This document shows positions 1 through 8,100 of a stretch of DNA of 57,935 nucleotides, piece by piece (position 1 is the first letter of the stretch; each line of letters opens with the position of its first letter). Location: contig JAGAMN010000033.1 of the NCBI GenBank assembly GCA_017624715.1, forward strand, positions 1 through 57,935, read 5' to 3'. This DNA comes from Oscillospiraceae bacterium (GTDB lineage: Bacteria; Bacillota; Clostridia; Oscillospirales; Oscillospiraceae). The notes under the pieces were generated by a model that was not told the origin of the DNA, did not search any database, and saw only the letters and a program-made list of their open reading frames with translations. The position numbers and the translations under genes are program-made.

Positions 1-899
1 GATGCAGAGGAACGGAAAGAAATTTGAGAGTAAACCTTACCCTCCTGCACGGCAGTAAGAGAGTTGTAGTAAGCGGGATTTTTAGCGTAGTCTTCTTTTA
101 TAAGATTCATGCCGTTGAAGTCCAGGAAAATAATGTCCGGATTCCAACTTAGCACCTGCTCCAGGTCAATATTGAAGGCACCGCTCTGACCGGTGGTATC
201 TGCCAGATTCTTTGCACCAATCAGCTGGAACGGACCGTAGCCAGCTTCTGTGCCTTCAAATCCGTGATGACCCTTGAAGGATACACCGCCGACATACACA
301 GAGGGCTTGCTGCTTTCCGGAATGTCCTTCGTGCGGTCATCCAGATCCTTTTGTATGCCCTTTAAGTAATTGGTCAGTTCCGTTGCGCGGGTCTGCATAC
401 CATAGAGTTCACCCAAGATACGGATCGTATCGTATGCATTTTGATCCAATGTGGTATCACTGCCGGAGACAACTACAACGGGCGTGCCGGTCTTGGATTG
501 CAGGTCATCTGCTTCCACAGAAGCGGACTTGCTCATTACGATCACATCTGGGGCTAGATTGATGATCTCTTCGGTATAGGGCTGTCCGTTGGTGCCAATC
601 ACAGGAAGATCCTTGAATTTATCAAAATTCACATAGTTGTAAAGACGAGTCATGCCGGGTTTTACTTCATAGTCTTCCACGCCAACCACCAGGTCTTGCG
701 CTCCTACATAACAGGTATACCGTAGAGCGCCAACACCCACGCAGACGATAGATTCCACTTTTTCCGGCACATTTACCTGACGGCCTGCACTATCCGTGAT
801 CGTGCGGGTATTGTCGGCATTTTCGCCGGTGGTTTGGCATCCGGCAAATAGGCTAAGACAAAGAACAGCCAACAGGAAGAATGCAATAATCTTTTTCAT
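1..899 (-). CDS. BtuF/FhuD-like substrate-binding lipoprotein, partial
   Basis: This is the ligand-binding subunit of an iron-siderophore/corrinoid class ABC importer (Peripla_BP_2 fold). The frame opens at the minus-strand ATG at 899 and runs off the left edge, so about 299 codons are visible and the C-terminus is missing. Residues 1-21 are a lipoprotein signal ending in LFAGC, with Cys21 as the lipidation site. The mature protein begins with TRTITDSAGRQVNVPEK and then IVCVG, the usual opening of this family, followed by the repeated 'APDVIV' and 'NPDII' lobe motifs. It is divergent from a cobalamin-riboswitch operon, so a corrinoid ligand is attractive but not shown. Permease and ATPase genes would be expected beyond the edge. 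Confidence 0.85.
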   Translation of the reverse strand, partial: MKKIIAFFLLAVLCLSLFAGCQTTGENADNTRTITDSAGRQVNVPEKVESIVCVGVGALRYTCYVGAQDLVVGVEDYEVKPGMTRLYNYVNFDKFKDLPVIGTNGQPYTEEIINLAPDVIVMSKSASVEADDLQSKTGTPVVVVSGSDTTLDQNAYDTIRILGELYGMQTRATELTNYLKGIQKDLDDRTKDIPESSKPSVYVGGVSFKGHHGFEGTEAGYGPFQLIGAKNLADTTGQSGAFNIDLEQVLSWNPDIIFLDFNGMNLIKEDYAKNPAYYNSLTAVQEGKVYSQISFRSSA

Positions 900-1018
900 A
901 CAAATACCTCTTTCTTTTCCCGGCAGGCTGTGATATTATAACAGTGCCTGCCTTTATTTGACGATTTGGGTCGGCACGCCCCGGTTTGGTTGCAGCCAGC
1001 CGGGGCCCCTTTGTGCCC

Positions 1019-1047
1019 ATTATAGCGAATCCCCCCACACCGTACAA
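1019..1047 (-). promoter_or_regulatory. Promoter for the BtuF-like gene
   Basis: On the minus strand, TTGTAC at 1042-1047 and TATAAT at 1019-1024 are 17 bp apart. A second TATAAT at about 932-937 sits inside an inverted repeat (GGCAGGC/GCCTGCC, 924-954) and could be a second start site or an operator. The minus-strand leader also holds a GC-rich hairpin near 979-1012. I saw no riboswitch signature on this strand. Confidence 0.55.
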
Positions 1048-1090
1048 GCCGGGTGGGGGGATATAAATTTCAAAGATATCCCTTTTTCGA

Positions 1091-1119
1091 TTGACATTTG
1101 CCTTGTATTCGTGTATACT
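1091..1119 (+). promoter_or_regulatory. Promoter of the cobalamin operon
   Basis: TTGACA at 1091-1096 and TATACT at 1114-1119 are separated by exactly 17 bp, a near-consensus housekeeping promoter. Transcription would start near 1126, just before the first riboswitch, so both switches lie in one leader. Confidence 0.8.
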
Positions 1120-1141
1120 GACCGTGCAAGTGAATATTCCG

Positions 1142-1319
1142 TTTGAGTGCCTGCGGACGCGGTAACAGCCCCGTAGGAGAATAGAAAACCGGGTGCGAAT
1201 CCCGGACGGTACCGCCACTGTATGCGTGGAGGTTCTCTATTTGGCGAAAGCCGGTCATTGGGGAAACCTGAGAAGGCTATAGAGAATCGGAGAAACGCAA
1301 GTCAGGAGAACTGCTCAAA
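1142..1319 (+). promoter_or_regulatory. Cobalamin riboswitch 1 (long, RF00174-like)
   Basis: The core motifs of the classical B12 riboswitch appear in order: GGGTGCGAATCCCGG, then CCGCCACTGT, then the B12-box-like AAGTCAGGAGAACTGCTC. The ends pair as TTTGAG (1142-1147) with CTCAAA (1314-1319). A peripheral stem TTCTCTAT/ATAGAGAA lies between the core motifs. About 178 nt long and followed by a terminator, it should switch off transcription when cobalamin is bound. Confidence 0.88.
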
Positions 1320-1380
1320 TGAGGTAAAAACACAAGGGTCTGCAAGTACGGAACCTGTGGTTTTTTGTTGCGGAAAAACG

Positions 1381-1420
1381 GCTGCAGCGACTCTCTTTGT
1401 AGGGTTGCTGCAGCTTTTTT
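1381..1420 (+). terminator. Expression-platform terminator of riboswitch 1
   Basis: GCTGCAGCGAC (1381-1391) pairs with GTTGCTGCAGC (1404-1414) with one G-U pair, followed directly by six T residues. It lies 60 nt after riboswitch 1 and before riboswitch 2. Confidence 0.85.
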
Positions 1421-1421
1421 G

Positions 1422-1481
1422 CTGTGACCGTCTGTGCAGGTCTCATCCCCCTTGACCTGCTGATTGCCTGGACGGTCACAG
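1422..1481 (+). other. Extended hairpin between the two riboswitches
   Basis: CTGTGACCGTC at 1422-1432 pairs perfectly with GACGGTCACAG at 1471-1481, and inside it GCAGGTC (1436-1442) pairs with GACCTGC (1454-1460). There is no T run, so it is not a terminator. It may insulate the folding of the two switches. Confidence 0.6.
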
Positions 1482-1506
1482 TCCGCAAGCCAACTGAATA
1501 TTGCTT

Positions 1507-1600
1507 ATTGGTATAGTGAGGTGATCCGGTTAGAATCCGGAACAACCGTCCATTGCTGTGTTAGCTCTATCGCTTAAGTCAGAGAGCCTGCTATACCAAT
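1507..1600 (+). promoter_or_regulatory. Cobalamin riboswitch 2 (short form)
   Basis: A perfect 10-bp closing stem, ATTGGTATAG (1507-1516) with CTATACCAAT (1591-1600), encloses motifs in the B12-riboswitch order: TCCGGTTAGAATCCGGA (compare GGTGnnAATCC), CCATTGCTGTG (compare CCACTGT), and AAGTCAGAGAGCCTGC (compare the B12 box). At 94 nt it lacks the peripheral helices of switch 1 and resembles the compact class. The assignment rests on motif order and pairing, not on a covariance search. Confidence 0.65.
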
Positions 1601-1624
1601 TGGGTTTATCACGCTTTGACAGGA

Positions 1625-1676
1625 GAGTGTAGCCTTGTTTGTCCGTACTTGAGGGCAAACGGGTTACACTCTTTTT
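1625..1676 (+). terminator. Expression-platform terminator of riboswitch 2
   Basis: A long stem with one bulge pairs GAGTGTAGCC...TTTGTCC with GGGCAAAC...GGGTTACACTC and is followed by TTTTTATTT. It sits 25 nt after riboswitch 2 and 40 nt before the first gene's start codon. Confidence 0.85.
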
Positions 1677-1716
1677 ATTTGCGGGAAAACCACAAAACAG
1701 TAAGGGAGGGATGCAA

Positions 1717-1902
1717 GTGACACCAGAAGAGAAGAAGGCCTGGGCGGAGGACCTTCTACGCCAAAAGTACGCGGAGCTTGGAAAGCTCCCCACGAAAAAA
1801 GACTTCGATAGTGCAACTTGCGCCCAGATCAAGGCATACCTTGGGCCGTGGCCCCGCGCATTGGAGTCTGCTGGGCTGAAACAACCAAAGGACAAGAACT
1901 AA
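1717..1902 (+). CDS. 61-aa HNH-repeat (homing-endonuclease-associated) protein
   Basis: The only recognisable domain is one copy of the homing-endonuclease-associated helical repeat (HNH_repeat type), seen as ELGKLPTKKDF and then AYLGPWPRALESAGL. No nuclease motif is present, so it is probably a small DNA- or protein-binding adaptor. The start is taken as GTG at 1717 because GGGAGGG ends 6 nt upstream; ATG at 1711 abuts that Shine-Dalgarno and longer frames would start inside the terminator. It is the first gene behind the two riboswitches and precedes the surface protein by 34 nt, so it should be expressed when B12 is scarce. Its role is unknown. Confidence 0.65.
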   Translation: MTPEEKKAWAEDLLRQKYAELGKLPTKKDFDSATCAQIKAYLGPWPRALESAGLKQPKDKN

Positions 1903-1936
1903 TTTGTATTCATGCGAATTGGAGGTAATGCAAATA

Positions 1937-4900
1937 ATGAAAAAACGTATTTTAAGTATGCTGCTGGTGCTGATAATGGTAATCAGTATGATTCCGGTTT
2001 CTACATATGCAGCAACTGATGAAACGGTATATATTTCCGTCAGCTTCGATGGAAACTATTTGACAGCCGGAACAGGTACACACAAGGGCAAGCCCATGGT
2101 TTACCTGCCGGTAACAACGAAGGTCCTGAAAAATACCGTCAAGCTGGCCAGCTTTGGGCTGGAAAGCTATAGCTATGATGCTGACGGCGACGGTGCAGAG
2201 GATATTACGGCCCTGCATCTGCTGGTATATGCCCACGAGAAAATCTTCGGCACCAAGTGGAAGAATAATGTGACCATCAGCGGCGAAGCCGGAAACCTGA
2301 CCATTCAAAGCGGCCTGTTTGGCTTTGCTGCCAATATGGCATATAACCTCAACGGCGCTGTGAATTCAACATCCATTGACCGGATTGTCCTGCAGAGCGG
2401 TGATTTTATGGACCTTGCCGGTTACACCACTGGGGATTATAGTAGTGCTCCTTCTGCAGGTTTCCGTTATTTCGTGGATGACCAGAATAAAATCACCCAC
2501 AAGTACACAGCTAAGTTGAATACCCCCTTTACGGTTACTCTGACTCCTGCAGCAGAAAATGCATTGTTCTACAGCCGGACACTCCTTGACTCCAACGCCA
2601 AGACCGTAACCACAGATGCCACGGGCAAGGCCACTATTACATTGGACACCTGCGGTAGCTGGTATCTGTGGTCTTTGGGTGACAGCAATTCCGCCCCTGC
2701 TTATGCGGAAATCTTTGTTCCTTGGGAAAACACGAACAACACAACCGCTTACTGGCCTAACTTCCGCAACAGCCTCTACAACATGGCTATCACCGATGCC
2801 AAGACACCCGTTTCCGCTGCCACCACAGTGGCCAAATGGATTGTTTCCAAAGGCACAAGCTGGACCGATACGCCCAGTGGCATGATTATTGCGGATAACG
2901 CGCTGATCTTTATGGGCCAGACTACGATCACAAAGGCTGACCTGCAGACCGGTGAAGTACTGGCCACAAACAAGATGAATGGCAATGGCGGTTTTAATAT
3001 CATTTCCCCCACCTATGGCGATGGCTTGATTTTCTGCCCTCAGACCGGTGGCAGAATTGAAGCCTTTAATGCAAAGACTCTGGAATCCGTCTGGGTATTC
3101 GTCGATACGGTGGGCGGTCAGAATAACACCCCCATCACTTATCATGACGGCTATGTCTATACCGGCTACTGGAACGGTGAAGCCAAAGACGGCAACTTCG
3201 TCTGCGTCAATGCCGCTACCGGTGAACTGGTGTGGAGTAAGACTACCCTTGGCGGACACTATTGGGCTGGTTCTACCGTGATTGGCGATGCAGTCATCGT
3301 TGGTACCGACGATGGTGCCAGCGGTTGGGAGGGTGACTCCCATCTGTATGCCCTGAATCGTTTGACCGGTGAAGTGATCTCCGATATCACCCTGACCGGT
3401 ATGGGCGACCAGCGCTCCACCATCGCTTACAGTGCCGAAAAGGGTCGTGTGTACTTCACCACCAAGAATGGTTACATTGCTTCCGCCGCTGTGAATCCCG
3501 CTACTGGCGCGCTGTCCGACCTGAAGAGCAATAAGATTTCCTCTCAGGCAACGGCCACCCCCGTTGTGTACGGTGATAAGGTCTATGTTGGCGCAGGCGG
3601 CGGTATGCAGGTGGGCGCTACCAACGGTAACCTCTTTGCGGTAGACGCCAATACTCTGGAATACCTGTACGAAGTTCCGCTGTTAGGCTATCCCCAGGGC
3701 TCTATTTTGATTTCTACCGCCTATTTGGCCGAAACCGGAAAACTATACTGCTACGCCACCTACAATAGCGCACCGGGCGGCATGACCCTCATTAAAATCG
3801 ACCCCAACGCCACCACTGCCGATGGTGCTCAGCTGGAAGAGATTTTTGATGCCGGTACCCACCCCCAGTACTGCCTGATTAGTCCCATCTGCGGTCCTGA
3901 CGGCACGATTTATTACCGTAATGACAGCGGTTGCCTGTTCGCTCTGACCACCAACAATTCCTACCTGACCGGCATCTCCGCTTCTATAGGTACATTTACA
4001 AAGGAATTCGCACCAGGCCGCCACGACTATGAGTTGGTGGTGCCCGTAGGAACCCAGAGTGTCACATTGATGCCCACTGCCTGCGAAGGCGGTGTTACTC
4101 AGGCAGTTACGGCCACCCTGTTAGACGGTGCTGCTACCGCAACAATAGTCGTGACGAAGGGCAATGATTCCCGTACTTATACCGTGTCTGTGCGCTCCGT
4201 ATCCCAAAATGCTTCTTTGGGCAGTTTGAAAGTCAACCAAACCAACTCTTATGGCGGTACAGTCAGCCCGGAAGTTACACCCGAAGAGCATTATTACACC
4301 TTCCTCACCGCTGGTGCCACACGGACATTTATGAATGTATGGCCGGATGTGGCAGAAAGCCACGCTTCTTTGAAAGTATTCCTCATGGATAACGCAACAG
4401 GTAAGGATGAGAAAGAAATTGCCGAAGATGGCAGCCTGAAGGATACCGCAACCAGCAACGGCCACGACCGCTACGCGGTTTACTTTGTAGATGGGAATAA
4501 GCCTATGGCTGTTCGTATCGAGGTAACCTCTGAAAATGGCGAAGTGGACAATTATTATCTGGTCATCAGCAAGGCCGCTGCTGCAGAAGAAGGCAAAGCA
4601 CTTTTGGAAAGAATCAAAGCTGACAACAAACTGGCTGCCAATCAAGCCGTGGCTGATTCTGTAATTGCTTTGATTGATTCTATTGGCACTGTTACGCTGG
4701 ATTCTAAAACAGCTATCGAAGCAGCTCGCACCGCATACGATACATTAACCGCTGAGCAGAAGGCCTTGGTTACCAACTACGAAACCCTAACCAATGCCGA
4801 AACCGCACTGAAAGCTTTGCAGGATGCCGCTAATAAGGCTGCTGCTGATAAAGCCGCCGCTGACCCTGTGATTGAACAAATCAATGCTCTCGGCACTGTC

Positions 4901-5368
4901 ACGCTGGATTCCAAGGCAGCTATTGAAGCGGCCCGTGCTGCTTACGACGCACTGACCACTGAGCAGAAAACTTTGGTTACTAACTATGAAACCTTGACTG
5001 CTGCTGAGGCTTCTTTGAAAGCGCTGCAGGATGCCGCAGATAAAGCTGCTGCTGATAAAGCTGCCGCTGATGCGGTTACCGAAAAGATTGCCGCCATCGG
5101 TACTGTTACCAAAGATTCCAAGACTGCTATTGAGTCCGCCCGCGCTGCCTACGATGCATTAACCGCTGAGCAGAAAACCTTGGTTACCAACTACGAAACC
5201 CTGACGGCTGCCGAAAAAGTACTTACTGATTTGAATAAACCTGTTAATCCCGACAATCCCAAGACCGGTGACAGCACCAATATTATGCTATATACCACCA
5301 TTATGCTGGTATCCCTTATGGCTATTGCAGCACTGCTGCTGACTTCCAAGAAGAAGTACAACCACTAA
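1937..5368 (+). CDS. Cell-wall-anchored PQQ/YncE-like propeller protein
   Basis: A 1143-aa exported surface protein. Residues 1-25 are a signal peptide. A globular N-terminal region follows (to about 250), containing MAYNLNG, which faintly recalls the DUF4430 'YsVNG' segment. Residues 299-675 show beta-propeller repeats of the PQQ-like type, with units such as 'FNAKTLESVW' and 'VNAATGELVW'. Two cadherin-like beta-sandwich domains follow (about 676-875), then three near-identical helical repeats of about 65 aa (880-1095), and finally NPKTGD at 1107-1112, a hydrophobic segment and KKKYNH, a sortase signal. The start at 1937 is preferred because GGAGG at 1921-1925 is correctly spaced and it begins the signal peptide. 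Its place in a B12-riboswitch operon suggests corrinoid capture at the wall; that is inference. Confidence 0.8.
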   Translation: MKKRILSMLLVLIMVISMIPVSTYAATDETVYISVSFDGNYLTAGTGTHKGKPMVYLPVTTKVLKNTVKLASFGLESYSYDADGDGAEDITALHLLVYAHEKIFGTKWKNNVTISGEAGNLTIQSGLFGFAANMAYNLNGAVNSTSIDRIVLQSGDFMDLAGYTTGDYSSAPSAGFRYFVDDQNKITHKYTAKLNTPFTVTLTPAAENALFYSRTLLDSNAKTVTTDATGKATITLDTCGSWYLWSLGDSNSAPAYAEIFVPWENTNNTTAYWPNFRNSLYNMAITDAKTPVSAATTVAKWIVSKGTSWTDTPSGMIIADNALIFMGQTTITKADLQTGEVLATNKMNGNGGFNIISPTYGDGLIFCPQTGGRIEAFNAKTLESVWVFVDTVGGQNNTPITYHDGYVYTGYWNGEAKDGNFVCVNAATGELVWSKTTLGGHYWAGSTVIGDAVIVGTDDGASGWEGDSHLYALNRLTGEVISDITLTGMGDQRSTIAYSAEKGRVYFTTKNGYIASAAVNPATGALSDLKSNKISSQATATPVVYGDKVYVGAGGGMQVGATNGNLFAVDANTLEYLYEVPLLGYPQGSILISTAYLAETGKLYCYATYNSAPGGMTLIKIDPNATTADGAQLEEIFDAGTHPQYCLISPICGPDGTIYYRNDSGCLFALTTNNSYLTGISASIGTFTKEFAPGRHDYELVVPVGTQSVTLMPTACEGGVTQAVTATLLDGAATATIVVTKGNDSRTYTVSVRSVSQNASLGSLKVNQTNSYGGTVSPEVTPEEHYYTFLTAGATRTFMNVWPDVAESHASLKVFLMDNATGKDEKEIAEDGSLKDTATSNGHDRYAVYFVDGNKPMAVRIEVTSENGEVDNYYLVISKAAAAEEGKALLERIKADNKLAANQAVADSVIALIDSIGTVTLDSKTAIEAARTAYDTLTAEQKALVTNYETLTNAETALKALQDAANKAAADKAAADPVIEQINALGTVTLDSKAAIEAARAAYDALTTEQKTLVTNYETLTAAEASLKALQDAADKAAADKAAADAVTEKIAAIGTVTKDSKTAIESARAAYDALTAEQKTLVTNYETLTAAEKVLTDLNKPVNPDNPKTGDSTNIMLYTTIMLVSLMAIAALLLTSKKKYNH

Positions 5369-5380
5369 AAAAATACAATC

Positions 5381-5403
5381 GGAGGGCAGGATTCCTGCCC
5401 TCC
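5381..5403 (+). terminator. Intergenic hairpin after the surface protein
   Basis: GGAGGGCAGG (5381-5390) pairs perfectly with CCTGCCCTCC (5394-5403) around a 3-nt loop, 12 nt after the stop codon. No T run follows, so it may be a processing or mRNA-stability hairpin that lowers expression of downstream genes rather than a full terminator. Confidence 0.5.
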
Positions 5404-5518
5404 ACCTAAATCTAAATTTGAAAACTGATGCATTTGCATTTGATATATGCTATCGGTCATTTTTGACTGGTGAGTTTTGCGTTTTATCGTATGGACGAAA
5501 TATCCGGGAGGTTGCAAT

Positions 5519-7228
5519 ATGAAAAAGAAGCAGATTGCCAATTTGATTATGGTTGCCGTTATTTTGCTGATCGTGGCGGGCGGTGTTTTAGGTGTGGGTT
5601 ATATTCGGGGCTGGTTTGATACAGCGTCGGAGACTATTGCCTGTCTGACACAAATTCAAGGCACCGTCAATCTGGAACGGAGCGGTGTGATTTATCCAGT
5701 GGCAGAAGATACCGTTCTTCATGGTGGCGACAAAATTACAACAAATCCCGGTGCCACTGCAATCATTCGCAGAGGTGAGGATACTGTGGTACTGGGTGGG
5801 AATATGGAGCTGACCGTAACCGACCCGGGAACAAAGCAGTTCACCTTGAAAGTTACGAAGGGTGAGGTGTTTGTGAGCAGTCAGCAAAGCGTGCTGCTTT
5901 CTTTTGCACTGGGAGAAGCTACTGTGGAAAATGCCACCGCAGCCCTTAGTGTTCGTGACGGTGCGCAAACCGTCAGTGTCTTCCGTGGAGAGGTTGGCGA
6001 AGCAAAAGCGGGACAGGCAACAGAGTATGTTGGAGAGTCTGTCTCCACCCGAAATATGAAACTGGAAGGCATGAATGATTTCCTCCTTGCGCAGATTCGG
6101 AAAGCCAACAATACCATTACCCTTTGCTATACCAATCAGGATCTGGACAATCTGGAAGCCAAACGCCAGCAGGCGATTCAGGATATGCTGAACGGTCAGA
6201 CAAACCCGGATGCACATACCCATAGCTATACTGTTTCGGTTGTTGAACCCAACTGCAATGCAGGCGGCTATACAGAATATACCTGCGAATGCGGTGACAA
6301 ATACCGGGCAGAAGAAACTGCAGCACTGGCACATGTTTGGGGCCCCTGGACAACCCAAAAGCCTGCGACGCCCCAAGAGGAAGGCTTGCAAAAACGAACC
6401 TGTTCCAATTGTCAGGCAGCGGAAGAAAAGAAAACCGATAAACTCACTGAAAATCATACCCACAGCTATACATCTCAAGTTATCGAACCGACCTGCACTG
6501 CGGAAGGCTATACCGTTCATACCTGTGCATGCGGTCATACCTATACAAGCGATTCTGTGTCAAAAAAGAACCACAGCTATACATCCCAGGTTGTAAAGCC
6601 CACCTGCGAGAACCAAGGCTATACAGTTCACAAATGCGCTTGCGGCAAAACATATACCGATTCTGTAATCCAGCCTGCCGGTCATACCTGGGGCGATTGG
6701 AAGACGGTCAAAGAAGCTACCGAAACAGCCGAAGGTCAGAGAGAACGAACCTGCTCCGCTTGTGCAAAAAAAGAACAGCAATCCATCGCCAAGAAGGAAC
6801 CGGGAATCGCAGGTTATGTGAGCATCCAGATTCGCTGTGATACAATTCTGGGTAATATGGACGATCTGACTCCCGGCAAGGCAGAGTTTGTGCCGTCCAA
6901 TGGTATTATTCTGCCAATGGTGGAAGTGCCCTTCTACGAAAATGAAACTGTTTTTGAGGTGTTAAATCGCATTTGTAAGAAGACCAATATCCAAATTGAG
7001 TACAGCTGGACACCCCTATACGGAAGCTACTATATCGAAGGTATCAACCATCTGTATGAGTTTGATTGCGGTGAGCAATCCGGCTGGATGTATAAGGTCA
7101 ACGAATGGTTCCCCAACTATGGCTGTTCCAGCTACTATGTGGAGGATGGAGATGTAATCGTCTGGTGCTATACCTGTAAAGGCTTAGGCGTAGATGTGGG
7201 CTGCGAGTGGATGGGCCAAGAAGGATGA
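5519..7228 (+). CDS. FecR-like / Cys-repeat / DUF4430 (transcobalamin-like) membrane protein
   Basis: A 569-aa membrane-anchored surface protein. A single N-terminal membrane segment (about 7-28) is followed by a FecR-like beta domain (about 40-155: 'GTVNLERSG', 'VLHGGDKITTN'). Three Cys/His repeats of the HSYTxxVxxPTC...CxCG type and two RTCSxC units lie at 231-424. The C-terminal domain (about 430-558) is DUF4430-like: 'ETVFEVLNRI', 'QSGWMYKVNEWFP', 'VEDGDVIVWCY'. DUF4430 is related to the C-terminal domain of transcobalamin and intrinsic factor. The start at 5519 has GGGAGG 7 nt upstream. Its stop overlaps the ATG of the first EcfT gene, tying it to the transporter. A corrinoid-binding role is inferred from the domain and riboswitch. 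Confidence 0.82.
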   Translation: MKKKQIANLIMVAVILLIVAGGVLGVGYIRGWFDTASETIACLTQIQGTVNLERSGVIYPVAEDTVLHGGDKITTNPGATAIIRRGEDTVVLGGNMELTVTDPGTKQFTLKVTKGEVFVSSQQSVLLSFALGEATVENATAALSVRDGAQTVSVFRGEVGEAKAGQATEYVGESVSTRNMKLEGMNDFLLAQIRKANNTITLCYTNQDLDNLEAKRQQAIQDMLNGQTNPDAHTHSYTVSVVEPNCNAGGYTEYTCECGDKYRAEETAALAHVWGPWTTQKPATPQEEGLQKRTCSNCQAAEEKKTDKLTENHTHSYTSQVIEPTCTAEGYTVHTCACGHTYTSDSVSKKNHSYTSQVVKPTCENQGYTVHKCACGKTYTDSVIQPAGHTWGDWKTVKEATETAEGQRERTCSACAKKEQQSIAKKEPGIAGYVSIQIRCDTILGNMDDLTPGKAEFVPSNGIILPMVEVPFYENETVFEVLNRICKKTNIQIEYSWTPLYGSYYIEGINHLYEFDCGEQSGWMYKVNEWFPNYGCSSYYVEDGDVIVWCYTCKGLGVDVGCEWMGQEG

Positions 7229-8100
7229 GAGATGCGTTTTCCAAATGCCACCCGGCGGTAAACTTCCTGTTTTTCGTGGGTGCTATCGGCATGTCGGTGG
7301 TGATCCAGCATCCGGCTTACTTGCTTGTCGGGTTACTGACGGGGGCAATCTATTATCTACTCCTGAACGGCAAACGGGGCTTGAAAACAATATTGGGATT
7401 GCTGCCTGTGTTTATCATCCTAACGGTCATCAATCCACTTCTGAATACTTTGGGTGCCACACCGCTTTTTTACCTCGGAAGCAGGCCATACACACTGGAG
7501 GCTCTGCTTTACGGTGCAGTAACTGCCTGTATGTTCGTAGCGATACTGCTTTGGTTCGGCTGCTACAACAAGGTGCTGACCAGCGACAAATTTACTTGCT
7601 TGTTCGGCAATCTGATTCCCTCTATTTCATTGCTTCTTGTGATGGTATTCCGGATGGTTCCCAATTTCATCCGAAAAACACAGCAGATTATTGGAGCAAG
7701 AAAGTCCATCGGTAAAGGCATCAGCGAAACCGCAACTACAAAGGAAAAGCTGATCAGCGGCGGGACTGTATTGGGTGCCTTAACGGGCTGGGCCTTGGAG
7801 GGCAGTGTTGTCACCGGCGATTCTATGCGTGCCCGGGGCTACGGCACAGCGAAACGCAGTAGCTTTATGATTTATCGTATGACCTGGGCAGACTGGATTT
7901 TGCTGGCTGTTATGCTTACTTTGCTTGGAGTTACCATTGTTGCAGCCTGCTCGGGTCAATTTGCCGCCGAGTTTGTTCCGGCGATTGAACTTGCGCCTAT
8001 TTCTTGGGGTTTAGCAGCCTATACCTGCTATCTGCTGATTCCCCCTGCATTACATATAAAGGAGGCCATTCAATGGCACATTTCCAGATCAAAGATTTGA
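7225..8100 (+). CDS. ECF transporter T component (first copy)
   Basis: A 291-aa integral membrane protein of the EcfT family, which couples ATP hydrolysis to movement of the S component. It has several hydrophobic segments and the two EcfT coupling-helix motifs, here GARKSIGKG and SMRARGYG, which contact the ATPases. The ATG at 7225 overlaps the preceding stop (ATGA), so translation is coupled; AAGAAGG is just upstream. Its 3' end overlaps the ATPase gene by 28 nt. The N-terminus (DAFSKCHPAVNF) is very like that of the second T gene downstream (GFEKCHPAVNF), so the two are paralogues. Confidence 0.9.
   Translation: MRDAFSKCHPAVNFLFFVGAIGMSVVIQHPAYLLVGLLTGAIYYLLLNGKRGLKTILGLLPVFIILTVINPLLNTLGATPLFYLGSRPYTLEALLYGAVTACMFVAILLWFGCYNKVLTSDKFTCLFGNLIPSISLLLVMVFRMVPNFIRKTQQIIGARKSIGKGISETATTKEKLISGGTVLGALTGWALEGSVVTGDSMRARGYGTAKRSSFMIYRMTWADWILLAVMLTLLGVTIVAACSGQFAAEFVPAIELAPISWGLAAYTCYLLIPPALHIKEAIQWHISRSKI

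Noticed and set aside
1507-1600. tRNA-like reading of the second leader element
   Set aside because: The stem pattern lacks D, anticodon and T arms; motif order fits a compact cobalamin riboswitch better.
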